From Crocodylus rhombifer (taxonomy: Eukaryota; Chordata; Crocodylia; Crocodylidae), in assembly GCA_038503035.1 (NCBI GenBank), contig JAVSML010024439.1:82333-146332 (forward strand): 64,000 nucleotides of DNA, in the 5' to 3' direction. The first letter of the stretch is position 1; each line of letters begins with the position of its first letter. Shown piece by piece: positions 1 to 10,937 of the stretch. The position numbers were made by a program, and so were the translations under genes. Under the pieces are notes generated by a model. The model saw only the letters and a list, made by a program, of their open reading frames with translations. It did no database searches and was not told the origin of the DNA.

Positions 1-1155
1 GCTGCGGATCAACGGACCTCAAACTGTGGCTTGTGACGCCCATGCGCTTGGATCAAGTGCACAGTTCTGTCTCAATAAAGGAACATCTTTAAGTCTTCAA
101 GCAGTGATAAGTTGACTTGCTTGTAGCCCAGTCCAGGACCTTTTAAGAGTTCTGGCAGAATATTTTCCTAACTGAAATGAAAAGAAAACAAGCATCAGTC
201 TGCATCTGCAGGAGTACTTTGTGGCTCTTGAGCACTTGTCTGTTATGTCTCTTTTTGTCATAAATGTAACCATGATTCAATCTGATGATGCTAAAAAAGG
301 TAGAGATCCTTCCACGTAAGTGGGCACAATGAATTAGGTGCTGACTTGAAATGATCAGAGAAGAGGTAGGCTGCAAACAAGACAAGTAGGGCTGGTTCGA
401 ATAAAAGCCAAGTCCTACTTCCAAGGAGAAGATTCAAATTGCGCGGGCAAGAAAATCTGTGGGGTACCATGATGTCATCAGGTTAATGCAATATGAACAT
501 AAATATTCCTCTTGTTCTGTACTCTTCTTGTTTTGTCATGGAAGCAAGCAATCTACCGCTGAGAAGATGGGGAACGGGGCATGTACTACCCTGTGGGAAG
601 ATCTCAGTCTTAAGCAGCAGTACACTGTGAGGAAGCATAATAATTGATCTGGATTCATTGATTTGAGTTTTATTGGCCCCCAGGCTCAGATTGAAACTTT
701 CCAGGGTTTGAATTACAGCACTTCACTGGGGTCTCTTTCAGCTTAACTTGCCCTTTGAATAAGTTCAAAGTTTCTCCAGTTTTCATTGCAACTCCCTTTT
801 CTTACCTACCTTTTTCAGGATACAGCTTAAAGCCATCTTTTTCCAGATAATATCAACAATGCCATGTTCCAGCTTTTCTTCCAGATAGTATAAATAATTC
901 CAGCTCAAAGCAGTCCTACAGTCAAAGGTATGAATTGCAGCACTGGGTCAGGAGAGCTCGGAGTATCCTAAAATGTTTTCATCGTATGGTTCAATTTTCA
1001 TCAGACAGTTTCTAATAGCTTTCTAACATCTTCTGGTTACTCCCATGCCCTAAATTGATATAGGCAAATGCTTTATCAGGTGCTGAGAGACAGACAGCTC
1101 TTCCTCGTAAATCCCCGGGCGAAGCAGACTGCCGTTTGTTTTCCTCACCAGGGGA
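1..1155. other. AT-rich DNA, no gene recognised
   Basis: Only short frames occur, none with a recognisable domain. An AATAAA hexamer lies at 74-79, but no coding sequence is visible upstream, so calling it a poly(A) signal is unsupported. Composition changes sharply to CpG-rich near 1160. Confidence 0.6.
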
Positions 1156-1504
1156 GCTTAAAACGTGCCAGTGCTCAGGTCACCAGCGCTCCTTCCCCCT
1201 CCGGCGCGCTGATTCCAGCCCGTGCCGAATGAAAGGCACCAGGTGATGTCCTACACGCCACGCAGCTCCGTTCACAACCGAAATCCCCCTCTGGCTCCGC
1301 TCCAGGTTGAAACCCCCGGGGCCCGAAGCCGAGTGCCTCCTGCTCGCCGCCGCCTGCGACTCCCAGCTGCACGCAGCGGGCAGCCTGCTCACTCCGGCAG
1401 CGAGCGGGCGCCGCGCCCGGGCTGCCGGCTCGTGCTGCGCGGCGGCCGAGCGGCGGGGCGGCGGCGGCGGCGGGCTCGGGTGCGTGTTGACAGGCAGGAC
1501 CGCC

Positions 1505-1514
1505 TGAGTCAGCA
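1505..1514. promoter_or_regulatory. AP-1/MARE-like site
   Basis: TGAGTCAGCA lies in the middle of the CpG island. TGAGTCA is the consensus for Fos/Jun-type bZIP factors, and the trailing GCA makes it a half Maf-recognition element. One 10-bp match in 64 kb is weak by itself; its place inside the only CpG island is the reason to list it. Confidence 0.3.
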
Positions 1515-1789
1515 AATCCTGCTCTGCTGAGCTCCAGCCGATGCGGAGCCCATCCAGCCGGCTCGGGGGCTTGGGCGCCGGAGCCGCCGGCACGCAGACA
1601 TGCGAGGCGGGCCTGCCCGGCGCTGATGGCAAGATGGGGTCCGGCGCCAGGGATCCCTCGGCTTTCCCCGCGAGCCAGCCCCGGGAGGGCTCCGCCGAGG
1701 CACCTGTCATGTAGTCTCCCCTGAACCCCGGCAGGAGCCTCATGGATTGAGGGGACTTCTTGGTTGCTTTTTTTGATTTTTTATTTTGA

Positions 1790-1811
1790 TTTTTTTTGGG
1801 GGGGGGGGGGG
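1790..1811. repeat. T-run to G14 homopolymer junction
   Basis: A run of T is followed directly by 14 G (1798-1811), between the two lobes of the CpG island. Such runs are length-variable and prone to sequencing error, and could form G-rich secondary structure. Confidence 0.85.
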
Positions 1812-2284
1812 TTAATTTCATTTCCTATGTAGTTCTGTTCGGGGGTTGTTGTTTTGGGTTTTTTTGGAAGATGAAATGCTTTTCTCGTTACCTGCCTTAC
1901 ATCTTCAGACCTCCGAACACCATCCTCTCCTCCAGCTGCCACACGGAAGGTACCGAGCAGCCGGGCGGGGCCGAGCGGGCGGGAGCCTGACGCGGCCCTG
2001 CGGGCAGGGCGGCCGCGGGAGCGGCGGGAGCGGCGCGAGGAGCCCGCTCCTGCAATCGCCGCTTGTTTTCCTGGGAAGTTTGGCGAGCAGGAGCGCGGTG
2101 GTCCCCGGGGCTCGGGCGGCGGCGCGGGGGCCGGTGCCCGGCGGCGGGGGCTGGGCGCGGGGCTCCGCGGAAAGGCGCTGCAGCGTCCGCGGCTTCCCAG
2201 CGTCGTGTGCGGGCCGGGCCGGGCGGTGCCGCCAACTTCCCCTCGGCACCGAGTCCTCTGGCCTGCTCCTGAGCAGGCGGGGGT

Positions 2285-2360
2285 GTACGCTGTGTGCGGT
2301 ATCCTGTGCGGGGGTGCACACCGCGCGCGTGTGTGTGATGTGTCTGTGCAGGGGTGCAAC

Positions 2361-2401
<41 letters not shown>

Positions 2402-2653
2402 TGTGCCTGTGCAGGCGTGCACACTGTGTGCGATATCCTGTGCGGGGGTGCACACCGCGCGTGTGTGTACGTGTGTGGGTACACTATGCATGCTGTGCCT
2501 GTGTGGGGGTGCATACTGTGTGTGTGTGTGTGTACACTGTGTGCGATACCCTGTGCAGGGGTGCACACCGCGCGCGCGTGTATGTGATGTGCCTGTGCAG
2601 GCGTGCACACTGTGTGTATACACTGCGTGCGATATCCTGTGCGGGGGTGAACA

Positions 2654-2694
<41 letters not shown>

Positions 2695-3132
2695 TGTGTG
2701 GGTACACTATGCATGCTGTGCCTATGTGGGGGTGCATACTGTGTGTGTGTGTGTACACTGTGTGTGATACCCTGTGCAGGGGTGTACACTCTGTGTGTGT
2801 GTGTGTATGTGTGTGTACACTATGCGTGATGTGCCTGTGTGGGGGTGCACACTGTGTGCGATATCCTGTGCAGGGGTGCACACCGCACGCGTGTGTGTGT
2901 GTGTGATGTGCCTGTGCAGGCGTGCACACTGTGTGTGTATACACTGTGTGCGATATCCTGTGCAGGGGTGTACACTCTGTGTGTGTGTGTGTACGTGTGT
3001 GTCATGTGCCTGTGGGGGTGCACACTGTGTGTATATACACTGTGTGCAGGGGAGCACGCAGTGTGCCTGTCCGGGGGTGCAGTGTGTGTGTATACACTGT
3101 GCGTGCAATATGCCTGTGTGGGGGTGCATACA

Positions 3133-3163
<31 letters not shown>

Positions 3164-3272
3164 GTGTGTGTCATGTGCCTGTGGGGGGTGCACACTCTGT
3201 GTGTGAATCTTCAGTGATATGCCTGTATGCGGGTACACATTGTGTGCATCTGTGTCTGTGTGTGTGACCTGT
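2285..3272. repeat. Complex TG-rich minisatellite
   Basis: About 1 kb of (TG)n tracts broken by recurring longer modules. One module contains 'gatatcctgtgcgggggtg' and recurs near 2301, 2432, 2545, 2631, 2766, 2860 and 2952. A second reads 'atgtgcctgtgcaggcgtgc', and a third 'gggtacactatgcatgctgt'. GTGCAC palindromes and alternating purine-pyrimidine runs are frequent. Spacing between copies of the first module is irregular (about 86-135 bp), as expected for an array evolving by unequal exchange and slippage. Long open frames on both strands here are low-complexity Cys/Val or His/Thr and are not genes. Confidence 0.95.
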
Positions 3273-3922
3273 CAGGCAGTTTTGAGAGTCATCAGCACAA
3301 ATTCCTACCAGCTCGGCAGGATTCAGCAGGCACAGGTATTGAGTCTGGCCTTGGAATCAAAACATCTTTTCATGCATCTGAAAAGTACTACATACTCGGT
3401 AAAAACAAAAAAGGGAAGGATAGTTGTCACTGAATGAGGTTGTTGGGAAGCACGAGGAAGTTAGAAAAGCCAAATTCTACTCTTGGCTTCTCTAGTGCAG
3501 GGGCCTAATACTGCAAACAGCAGTGAGGAATTGGGGAGCGTGCATTTGTGGACGCAGCGGGACTGTTTTCCAGGAAAGGCCAGGTAACAGGGAACTGAGC
3601 CTGGCCCAGCATGAGTTTCAGATGAGGACGTGTGATTGATGCTGTAAAAAAAATCTTCAGATTGGCATCTAAGAGGAGGAGGTTCAGTCCCAACTTGGTA
3701 TACCTAGTTTATTTTAGAAATCAGATCAGCCTATTTTAGTTGTGTAAGATCTGAACCTTTCCATATGGATAGAGAAGACTCGGGGAAGGGAGGTGGGATG
3801 GGGGCAGAATGTGTGTAGCTAAGTTTGGGTAGCTGAGGATACTTGGAGGGGGGAGTCAGTCATATTTTTGTGATCAGTATTTTTTTTTTTGCTTTGTTTA
3901 TACATGGATCCATTTCAGATTT
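3273..3922. other. Non-repetitive stretch, nothing recognised
   Basis: Mixed-composition DNA between the minisatellite and the first DNA transposon. It has only short frames and a T-run near 3882-3890. Confidence 0.55.
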
Positions 3923-3930
3923 CCTTAGAT

Positions 3931-4180
3931 CGGGGTGGGCTGACCTGTGGCAAGCATTCCACAAGTGGCGTGGGAGCCTGCGTCTGTGGTACGTGCCAGC
4001 TCAGGGAGGAGACAGGCAGCATTGTGGCACACAAGGCAGGAAGCAATAAGCAGAGCAGTAGATTGGGCAGGGAAAAGAGACCAGAGCAGCAGATTGGCAT
4101 GGGAAGGGGATCAGAGTGGCACTTGGCGAGGGTGGGGAGCTAACTTGTGGCACACCTTACAAAAAGGTCGGCCCCCATTG
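3931..4180 (+). mobile_element. Non-autonomous hAT-type element, 250 bp
   Basis: The ends read CGGGGTGGGC... and ...GGCCCCCATTG. The flanks CCTTAGAT (3923-3930) and CCTTATTT (4181-4188) agree at 6 of 8 positions, which suits the 8-bp target duplication of hAT elements. The interior ('gtggcaagcattccacaagtgg' region, then 'cttgtggcacacctta') matches the reverse complement of the element at 40453-40998, so this is a family with two copies in the window. It has no coding capacity. Confidence 0.7.
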
Positions 4181-4743
4181 CCTTATTTGCTGAGCTTTTC
4201 TATGATAGAGGAAATACTTCATTTGAAAATGTTTTGGTTCGCTTGTAGAATTGGAGATGCACTGAGAATATCTATATTTATCCCAAAGGCAGTACATGAC
4301 CGTGAAATTATAGATGCTCCAGAGACTGCCTGCCACTGATTTATGTAAAATCCCTGATTTGTACGAAACCTGGGTGGGTGTTGACACAGGACATGGCCAG
4401 CCCTGTTGAAGCCAGTGCGTTTGTTTGGCGGAGGAAGAGTTGCAGGGTTGGGTAGTGTGTAGCTCTACTGTGCTGACATACCAGCATATGGGATGATTAA
4501 TTGTGTATTATGAAAACTGACGGAAAAAAAGGATGGTTAAAAATAATTATCAGTAGAAACTGAAGGAGGACACTAAGAACTTGCCCACATCACTTGCACA
4601 CCACTTAAGTTTCCAAAACATACCACTGAGGGCAAGGCTGTATTGCAGAGGTAACTCAGATGAACTGCACGTTGATCTGAGCATGTGTTATATCTGTTCA
4701 TATCGAAGTAGGCTATTTCAAGGCCCTACCCTATTACTGTGTC

Positions 4744-4992
4744 CAGGGCCGTCCCTAGTGGGGGGTGAGTCAAGGCAACCGCCCTGGACCCCACACTTTG
4801 GGGGGCCCCTGCGGAGCCAGGTGGACCGACTGCGGCGACTCCACGCTACTGCCAGCTTCACATCCAGCTACTCAGCACCCGCACCTTCCCCCAGTCGCTG
4901 CCAAATCCACCACCAGCTTCCTCGTATCCGGGGGTAGGGCCTTGCACAGGCTGATTTGCTCCAGGCCCCGCACCCTGCTTGGGTCGTCTCTG
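4744..4992 (+). mobile_element. Non-autonomous hAT-type element, 249 bp
   Basis: It begins CAGGGCCGTCCCTAGTG and ends with a decayed inverted copy, CTTGGGTCGTCTCTG. The flanks ACTGTGTC (4736-4743) and ACTGCATC (4993-5000) match at 6 of 8 positions. The interior is GC-rich, with short frames of no coding value. Confidence 0.65.
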
Positions 4993-5109
4993 ACTGCATC
5001 GTCGTTGGTGGCGTAGCCTTCCGTGCGTTTTGCCTGGACTTTTGGGATCCTTTCCCATAATTCTTTGCGTAGCAGTAAGCTGAGCTGCTTTTGATTCTTT
5101 CCCAGTGAA

Positions 5110-5690
5110 TGAAAGGAGGATTAAGCTGTCTGGCGTGGAGAATTGTGGGAGGGCACTGAAGGACTACTGGCCTGACAAAGGGTATTTATACTCGAAAGCT
5201 TGCACAGAAGAATTTTTCCAACTATTTGAGTAGGTCTAATATAGGGGTTGTCAATGGGGGGTACATGTACCCCCGGAGGCCCTAGGGGGTATGCGCAAGT
5301 GGGTTGGGATGGAGCACTGCCACTCACCATCCTGCAGCACTGCCTCCCAGGAGCAGGGCCAGGGCAGGGGAGGGGCAAGGGCAGTGGTGCCCCTCTGCGG
5401 ACCGCACAGGCACTGCCCAGCAAACTGGACATGGGGGGTGGGGAAGCTCACATGTGGCAGCAGCGTGGGGTGGTGGGTGGCAGTGGTGGTCGCCGCATCC
5501 GAGCTTCCCTCCCACTCCATGTCCAGCCGTGTGCCACCCCCTCCTCCCCGCCCATGCTCCGTGTCCAGCTGCTGGGGGTACACTTTATAAAAAAAGGTTG
5601 AAAACCCCTGGTCTATTAAAAGATATCAGATTTACCCAAAGAACCTTGTCTGCCTGTGTCCTTAGACCACCAGGGCTACAACCTATGCCC
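5110..5690. repeat. Old interspersed repeat split by a hAT insertion
   Basis: The segments 5110-5234 and 5611-5690 read as one sequence once the 5242-5610 insertion is removed. The motif 'tatttatactcgaaagcttg' followed by 'ttttccaactatttga' resembles a repeat I associate with turtle and crocodilian genomes. I cannot name the family with certainty. Confidence 0.4.
5242..5610 (+). mobile_element. Non-autonomous hAT-type element, 369 bp
   Basis: It begins TAGGGGTTGTCAA and ends GGTTGAAAACCCCTG. The flanks GTCTAATA (5234-5241) and GTCTATTA (5611-5618) match at 7 of 8 positions, a clear 8-bp target duplication. A shorter relative with the same 3' end lies at 42128-42357. The G/C-rich interior produces overlapping chance frames on both strands. 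Confidence 0.85.
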
Positions 5691-7084
5691 CTGAAGCACT
5701 ATTGGCTGTTCAGTAATTTAACATACAAAGTGAAATTGTTACCCTGCCAAATGGACATGGAACTGTAGTTTTTACCTCCAGCTGAGCTAGCCGGGGTTTA
5801 AAATAACACCAATTTTCGCTCAGAGTTTTGTGTATGCGTCAGGGCTCAGGAGGGAGGCTAGGAGCAACACCTGAGTAGGAGCCTGAAGTCACTCTGCAGT
5901 GAAGACAGACTCTGTTGATCTATAGATGATTCAACTATGCACCCTGCCATGGCAAAAAGTCTGTTTGATCCTCCTATTATTTTTCTTTCACCCAAGAAAC
6001 CACTGGAAGCAAATGGCACCACACTAAATCTGAAAATTCAAGAACTTTAGTCGATAGCATTTTGGACGAATTCTCCTTCAGTGCAGGAATCAATATTACA
6101 GTGGCTTTATACAGCAGGGAAAGTTTTCTATTAACCCACATTATATCTTAGTAAAATATTATGGGAAAACAGAAATCCAGAGAAATAAATTTGTGTGCAC
6201 CACAGTTAAAGGCAAAGGAAGGAGAAATATTTTAACATAATATATCAAGCAATGCAGGCAAGAACTCGTAGGACATTTTGGAATAAAAGCACAGTCATCT
6301 GAAGCTTCTAAATCAGAAAAAAATTACCCTTCTCATTACCAGTCATCTATACCTATTTATCTAATTTAAGACAGTGTTCAAGGAGACAAATATCAAGTTG
6401 TCCCTTAAAGAAAGTGATAATCAAAATGAATAATGACAAAATACATGCTGCTCATGCCTTTGATGGAGACAAATCAGCTTCACTTTTCACCAAGAGCGTG
6501 TTCCTTTAATTAAGTCCATTGCAATGACTCCACTCTCCTGGAGTGCTGTAGCATGATTCATCCAGTGAAATATTGTAGAACAAAAAGTGACAATACCAAA
6601 TTGTCTGTCTGTGGAATGGGAGGGTCAGGACTGAAGAGTGGTGCTCATGCATACAGGTCTGAAGAGCACAATACTCTACCGCTGCTTATTTTATTGTTTA
6701 AACAGAAAGCCATACAGAATTTTTCTTTCCTCCAGAAATCATCAGGAAGATTTTTTTTAAAGGAATACAGAACAACACTTATGTTCTTCCTGTGGAACAA
6801 GCACTCTCCAAAGATACCTAGCATTTCCATATTCAGAATTCCCCCAACCTGGGGTCCTGATGGGGTTTGGACTGACCCACTTCTGAACTGTTTTACTGCT
6901 CTGATGGTTTTGATAGACCACCCAGTCTGACCGTCAAGGAAGGTCATGGTCAATTACTGGGAATGGACTGAGCTCAAAAAAGGGCAGACTACACTATTGC
7001 ATTTGCTACTTTTATTAAGTTAACACACTAATTATAAGCATGTGTGCAGTACTGTTTCTCATATTTGTTGCAAGATGTATATCA
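5691..7084. other. Non-repetitive stretch, nothing recognised
   Basis: About 1.4 kb of AT-rich DNA without a recognised gene, repeat or RNA. Frames at 6553-6930 (plus) and 6645-6953 (minus) overlap each other and have no recognisable domain. Confidence 0.55.
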
Positions 7085-7215
7085 TCAATTTGGTGCTTGA
7101 CGAGGGGAAAACTGAGCCAGAAAGATTTTAAATGCATCACCCCAGGCCACAAAGCAAAGGAATAACAGATCTGGGACTCCAAACAAGGGGTGAGAGTCCC
7201 ATCCCCACTCTGGCC
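7085..7215 (-). repeat. Degenerate MIR-like SINE fragment
   Basis: 'ggggaaaactgagccagaaa' followed by 'ccaggccacaaagc' and 'gatctgggactcc' follows the order of motifs in the reverse complement of MIR. The match is distant. Confidence 0.4.
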
Positions 7216-7404
7216 CCTTTACGCACTTGTTCCTGCCAGCAAGTGCGAAACTCAGAAATCCACTACCAAAGCCATTCTGGGAGTACTCCACAATCGCTAG
7301 TCTGAAGTAGCCCAGAGGCAGAGACTGGCCATAGCATGCGAGCCCATTGGCTTCACTGTTGCTTTTCCAAGTTTGTGGGAGCAGGCAGACGGGGTGTACT
7401 AGAG

Positions 7405-7560
7405 CAGTGCTTCTCAAACTATCTGATGTGGCAGACCGGCAATTTTTTTCCAGTGGGCCTAACTGAAAGCCTACATGAACAGATGTGTGATATTAAACTG
7501 AATCCACCACAGTACTGCCAACCAACAGCATTTGAACCTCATGGGGGGGTCCTCAAATGC
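7405..7560 (+). mobile_element. 5' part of a hAT-type element
   Basis: CAGTGCTTCTCAAACT followed by a 'ggcagaccggcaatttttttcc' type sequence is a typical hAT-family start. I find no matching 3' end or target duplication, so the right boundary is a guess and the copy may be truncated. Confidence 0.4.
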
Positions 7561-8294
7561 ACTGTGGTTGTCTTAACAAAAAAAACCCCCCAAAAAACCA
7601 AAAATTAAATTTAAAATAATATAAATTTAGAGTACTTTTTATTTCTTTCAAGTTTTGGCATGTCATGTTTTCAAACTTTTCTCAGCTCAAAGACATTGCA
7701 CATTTAGGACTAGCTTATTCAGAAGCAATGTAACCAGGTTAGCACGGTGTTTCATTTACGCTAATATTCCTTCCTTGTAAGCAGGGCTGATTACTTCTGG
7801 CCCAGCACTATGTGAACAGATCTGGACACAGGCATGAACAAACCAGGTGGCTGCCCAGGGCCCAGAAAGAAAGGGAGCCGGAAAATGAAAAAAAAATTAC
7901 AATTTCAAAAAGAAGTTTTAATATTGTGCATATACAGGACTGGCAGTGTTAATAACTGAAAACCAACTATTTAAAAACATCAATAGCACAGGTGTGATAA
8001 AGACTTTTGCAACAAAATCATTATCTCTGGTGAAGGGGGACCCGATACTAAAAGTTTGCCATGGGGCTGCCGGAAGTCTAGGTATTACACTGCATATGAA
8101 TGTGTCCCTACTGCTTGTAGTATCCAAGCTAACTCATTCATTCAGAGTACTGTGCTGTGGAAACCATACCTGTATCTTTAAAAAAATGAAAATGGAGTCT
8201 CACATAGTCCAATAAATCCAGAAGGTAGGGGATTAGGGAGAACAACAACATCCCTGAAGTTGGTAACACTGAGCTCTGCAAGGCAGGGACATGG
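7561..8294. other. AT-rich stretch with a possible hAT remnant
   Basis: Mostly AT-rich and unrecognised. The part from about 7830 ('caggcatgaacaaaccagg' then 'tgcccagggccc') to about 8090 resembles a decayed hAT element with a gcc-rich end, but no target duplication is visible. Confidence 0.3.
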
Positions 8295-9099
8295 CTAGGG
8301 TCAGGCATTACACACGAACTGGTTTAAGTGATCAGAAACTGGGTTAAACCTGTAACAGGACAGATGTTCAGTGCACAGAAACCGGTTTGAAAATGGCTGC
8401 AACCAGTTTGAGATAAATCTGGTTTAATGTAGTATCAGACTTAACTGATTTGGGTCAATCCAGTTTATGCAATGATTGTCCCAGACCCCTTGCTGATTTA
8501 AATTAAATTGGAGTCTCCCAGCATCCCAACATGCTCTCTGCGCTGGGCAGGGCTCTCTGCTCCACAGCAGGGCTGGCCCCTCATCTTCCACTTCTTGGCT
8601 GCAGCTTCGGCGTGACTGCTGGCATCTGCCTTCCCTCCCCACTCTGCTAAGCAGGTATTCCCCCGTCCCTCAGACACCTCTCAGCATTAGCTGGCAGACC
8701 ACACACTAGCTACCTTTGAGCTGTGGCATATGGGACAAAGGCAGAATCAACAGGTAGCTGGTCATGATCCCTCTGTTTTCTTAATGGGGTGATGAACACT
8801 GAGTTAGAGGGGATAAACATTCTCTGCTGGGCTGGTTGTACGGGGGGGAACCCCTCCCTAATCATAGCTTCCTGCCAGGGCCTGGCTGCACCTCCCCTCA
8901 GCTCAGCTCTGTGGAAGGGAAGGGAGGGCTGCTCTAACACCCCTCCCCTCCCCAGCTTCTAGCCTGAGCCACTGCAGGCATGTGCCTGCATTTCTGGGAT
9001 GTCTGTCTGGTTACAATACTAATTTAGCCTAGCCAGGTTAGGCTAACCTGCAAAGATTGACTCAATTCAGGCTCAGGCTTTTTGAATGTCTGTCCCTAG
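8295..9099 (+). mobile_element. Composite DNA element, copy A (805 bp)
   Basis: It begins CTAGGGTCAGGCATTACAC and ends GAATGTCTGTCCCTAG. The first 190 bp or so is itself a foldback unit: an 'aactggtttaagtgatcag' arm runs through to 'cagtttatgcaatgattgtcccag'. This gives one external start, one internal end and one external end, all related in sequence. The same architecture occurs at 10938-12240 and, reversed, at 50763-52668. No transposase frame is present. It is probably hAT-type by analogy with copy B, whose flanks give a plausible 8-bp duplication; the flanks of copy A do not. Confidence 0.7.
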
Positions 9100-10091
9100 C
9101 TCGTAAGGTAAGACCTCAGTCATGTAATGAAATCTATGTGGATGAAACTTTGAACCTGATGAAGCATTAATTTATAAACTACCCATGTGAAACTAAAATC
9201 TGCTACCAGGGATCCAGCTGCAGCACTTGAGCATAATTTCACATTAGATATACCAAACAATAAGAGGGAATGGGAAAAATAGAACTACCCTGGGATAGGA
9301 AAGCAAGGTTGTATAAACTAATTGAATGCAGAATGTGATGATTCCAAGTAATGCATAAAACATTTTTCCATGTTAATAATTAGATGTATTTTGCTTCATT
9401 TTTTTGTGTGTGGTGGGTTTCCAATCTGCTGACTGTGCATCACAGGTCTTTCTATTAAAATCTGCAATATCCAGTGCATGCCACTCCTTATCCTTGCATT
9501 CTGACACTCAAATTAATTCTGCAAGAGCATAGCATAGGATAGTCATTCTTCATTATACTTCCTCCAAAAATACCGTGTTGCTTGGGAAGCGTAGACCCAA
9601 GCTTGAGCCCTTGGGCAGAAACACAGTATCCCAGTGCTATGAATAGGGGATTCAGGTGAACATTTATGTGCAATGCTGGCAAATTGCATTTATTATTTAG
9701 CTTTGACTTGATTCAGTATTTTAGTAAGGGTTTATTTCCTCACAGATCAGGTTCTTGTTTTGCTTCATAATGATGTGAAGTACACTGGGACAACACTGTT
9801 AGTAGCTGTGAAAATTCCTGCATAGTTATTAGGTTAGTTTTATTGAAGAGATTCTTATGTATGAATGTTCTAACTTTATTTCCTAATCATATAGGCAAAG
9901 GAGATGAGCCCGGAGAAGCACAAGAATAAATTAAGTATCTTAAAGCATATATGCAGCAAGGAAAAAAGTGACACAACTGTGCAGAATTAGTGGCACAACT
10001 GTAAGTGTTGACTTGCCATTGAAAGATCCTTTTTAAGGTGTTACTTTTACCGATTTCTTTGAGGGGCTGAGCATCCCTTTGACTACATACT
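9100..10091. other. AT-rich stretch, nothing recognised
   Basis: About 1 kb of low-GC DNA with only short frames and no repeat I can name. Confidence 0.55.
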
Positions 10092-10587
10092 GGGCACATG
10101 TACACGTGATTAATACACACAAATAAACTCTGGAGCTTATTGCTCTGAAGTATTTTGTTCTGGGGCACACAATTTGAACGTGTGCCTGGGAGGAAAAAAC
10201 TCCAGAACGTATTGCTCCCAAGTTTATTCATGCGCTGCACGTTGAACCTGGTTGGAGCTGCCTGGGCTGGCAGGGGATCCAGGGGTTAGCCTGCCAGTCT
10301 AGGCTGCTCTGACTAGGCTCTACATACTGTGGAGCAGCTGGCTGAGGCACAAGGGTTCTTCTGCATGCCAGCTAGCCCCGTGCCAAAGCACCCTCTGCCC
10401 CAGGCATCCAAGGCAGCATCTACACATGCACTACTGCACATGAAAAAACTCCACAGCACAGTATTACTTGCATTTATAAGTACTACCCTGCTGCAGAGTT
10501 CATTAGTTTTGTGCACCCTAATAAGCACTGAGATGTATACTGCGCTGTTAGCCAACTGTGCAGGAAATGTCTCATGTAGACATGCCC
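10092..10587 (+). mobile_element. PIF/Harbinger-like MITE, 496 bp
   Basis: It begins GGGCACATGTACACGTG and ends CATGTAGACATGCCC, which are inverted copies of each other. It is flanked by ACT on both sides (10089-10091 and 10588-10590), a 3-bp target duplication as made by PIF/Harbinger transposases. The interior has 'aataaactc.ggagcttattgctc' and 'cttgcattta.aagtacta' motifs shared with the element at 30156-30627. There is no transposase frame. Confidence 0.7.
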
Positions 10588-10929
10588 ACTCATCCGATTG
10601 ATTTAACACCTCATAATATCAGGCTAACAACAGGGGCATTAAGCTTAGTTTTTACTTTACAGACAATTACTGTGATAAGAATTTTGACTGAGACTCAGAA
10701 TACGTGGTTTTTATTCCTTACCTGCAAGTGACCTACTGTGTATATTTATCCAGTCAAAAAATGGTTATTTGCTTAGGGTTTCTCAGAGGACCAAAGAAGT
10801 GTTTAGATTAAGATTTGGTTACATTATAACAAGAAGGGAATTTGCCAGTTAAACATGCTGCAAAGATGTAAAGAGTATTAAAAAAAAATCTTAGACTATG
10901 AGTAAGGGAATGCATTTCAAACCTTATTG
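10588..10929. other. AT-rich stretch, nothing recognised
   Basis: About 340 bp between two transposons with no recognisable content. Confidence 0.55.
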
Positions 10930-10937
10930 CCTTAAGG

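Larger units (their letters stand above)
1160..2290. promoter_or_regulatory. CpG island, probable promoter or first-exon region
   Basis: This is the only segment of the window with dense, undecayed CpG dinucleotides. There are two GC-rich lobes (about 1190-1740 and 1960-2290) separated by a T/G-rich stretch that includes a run of 14 G. CpG islands in vertebrates usually mark promoters and first exons of genes kept unmethylated in the germ line. A short plus-strand frame starts at an ATG at 1541 and stops at 1714 (57 codons, rich in Gly, Ala, Ser and Pro). A 213-codon minus-strand frame covers 1180-1821. Both are of the kind expected by chance at this composition, and I recognise neither product. 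Direction of transcription and gene identity cannot be read from the window. Confidence 0.6.

Noticed and set aside
1180..1821. A 213-codon minus-strand frame through the CpG island
   Set aside because: Stop codons are rare at this GC content, the product is Pro/Ala/Ser-rich without a recognisable domain, and its start lies in the T/G homopolymer. It could hide a real exon but cannot be supported.
1781..3267. Long open frames on both strands across the TG minisatellite (up to 387 codons)
   Set aside because: They encode only low-complexity Cys/Val or His/Thr runs created by (TG)n and (CA)n, with no start context, domain or codon bias of a gene.
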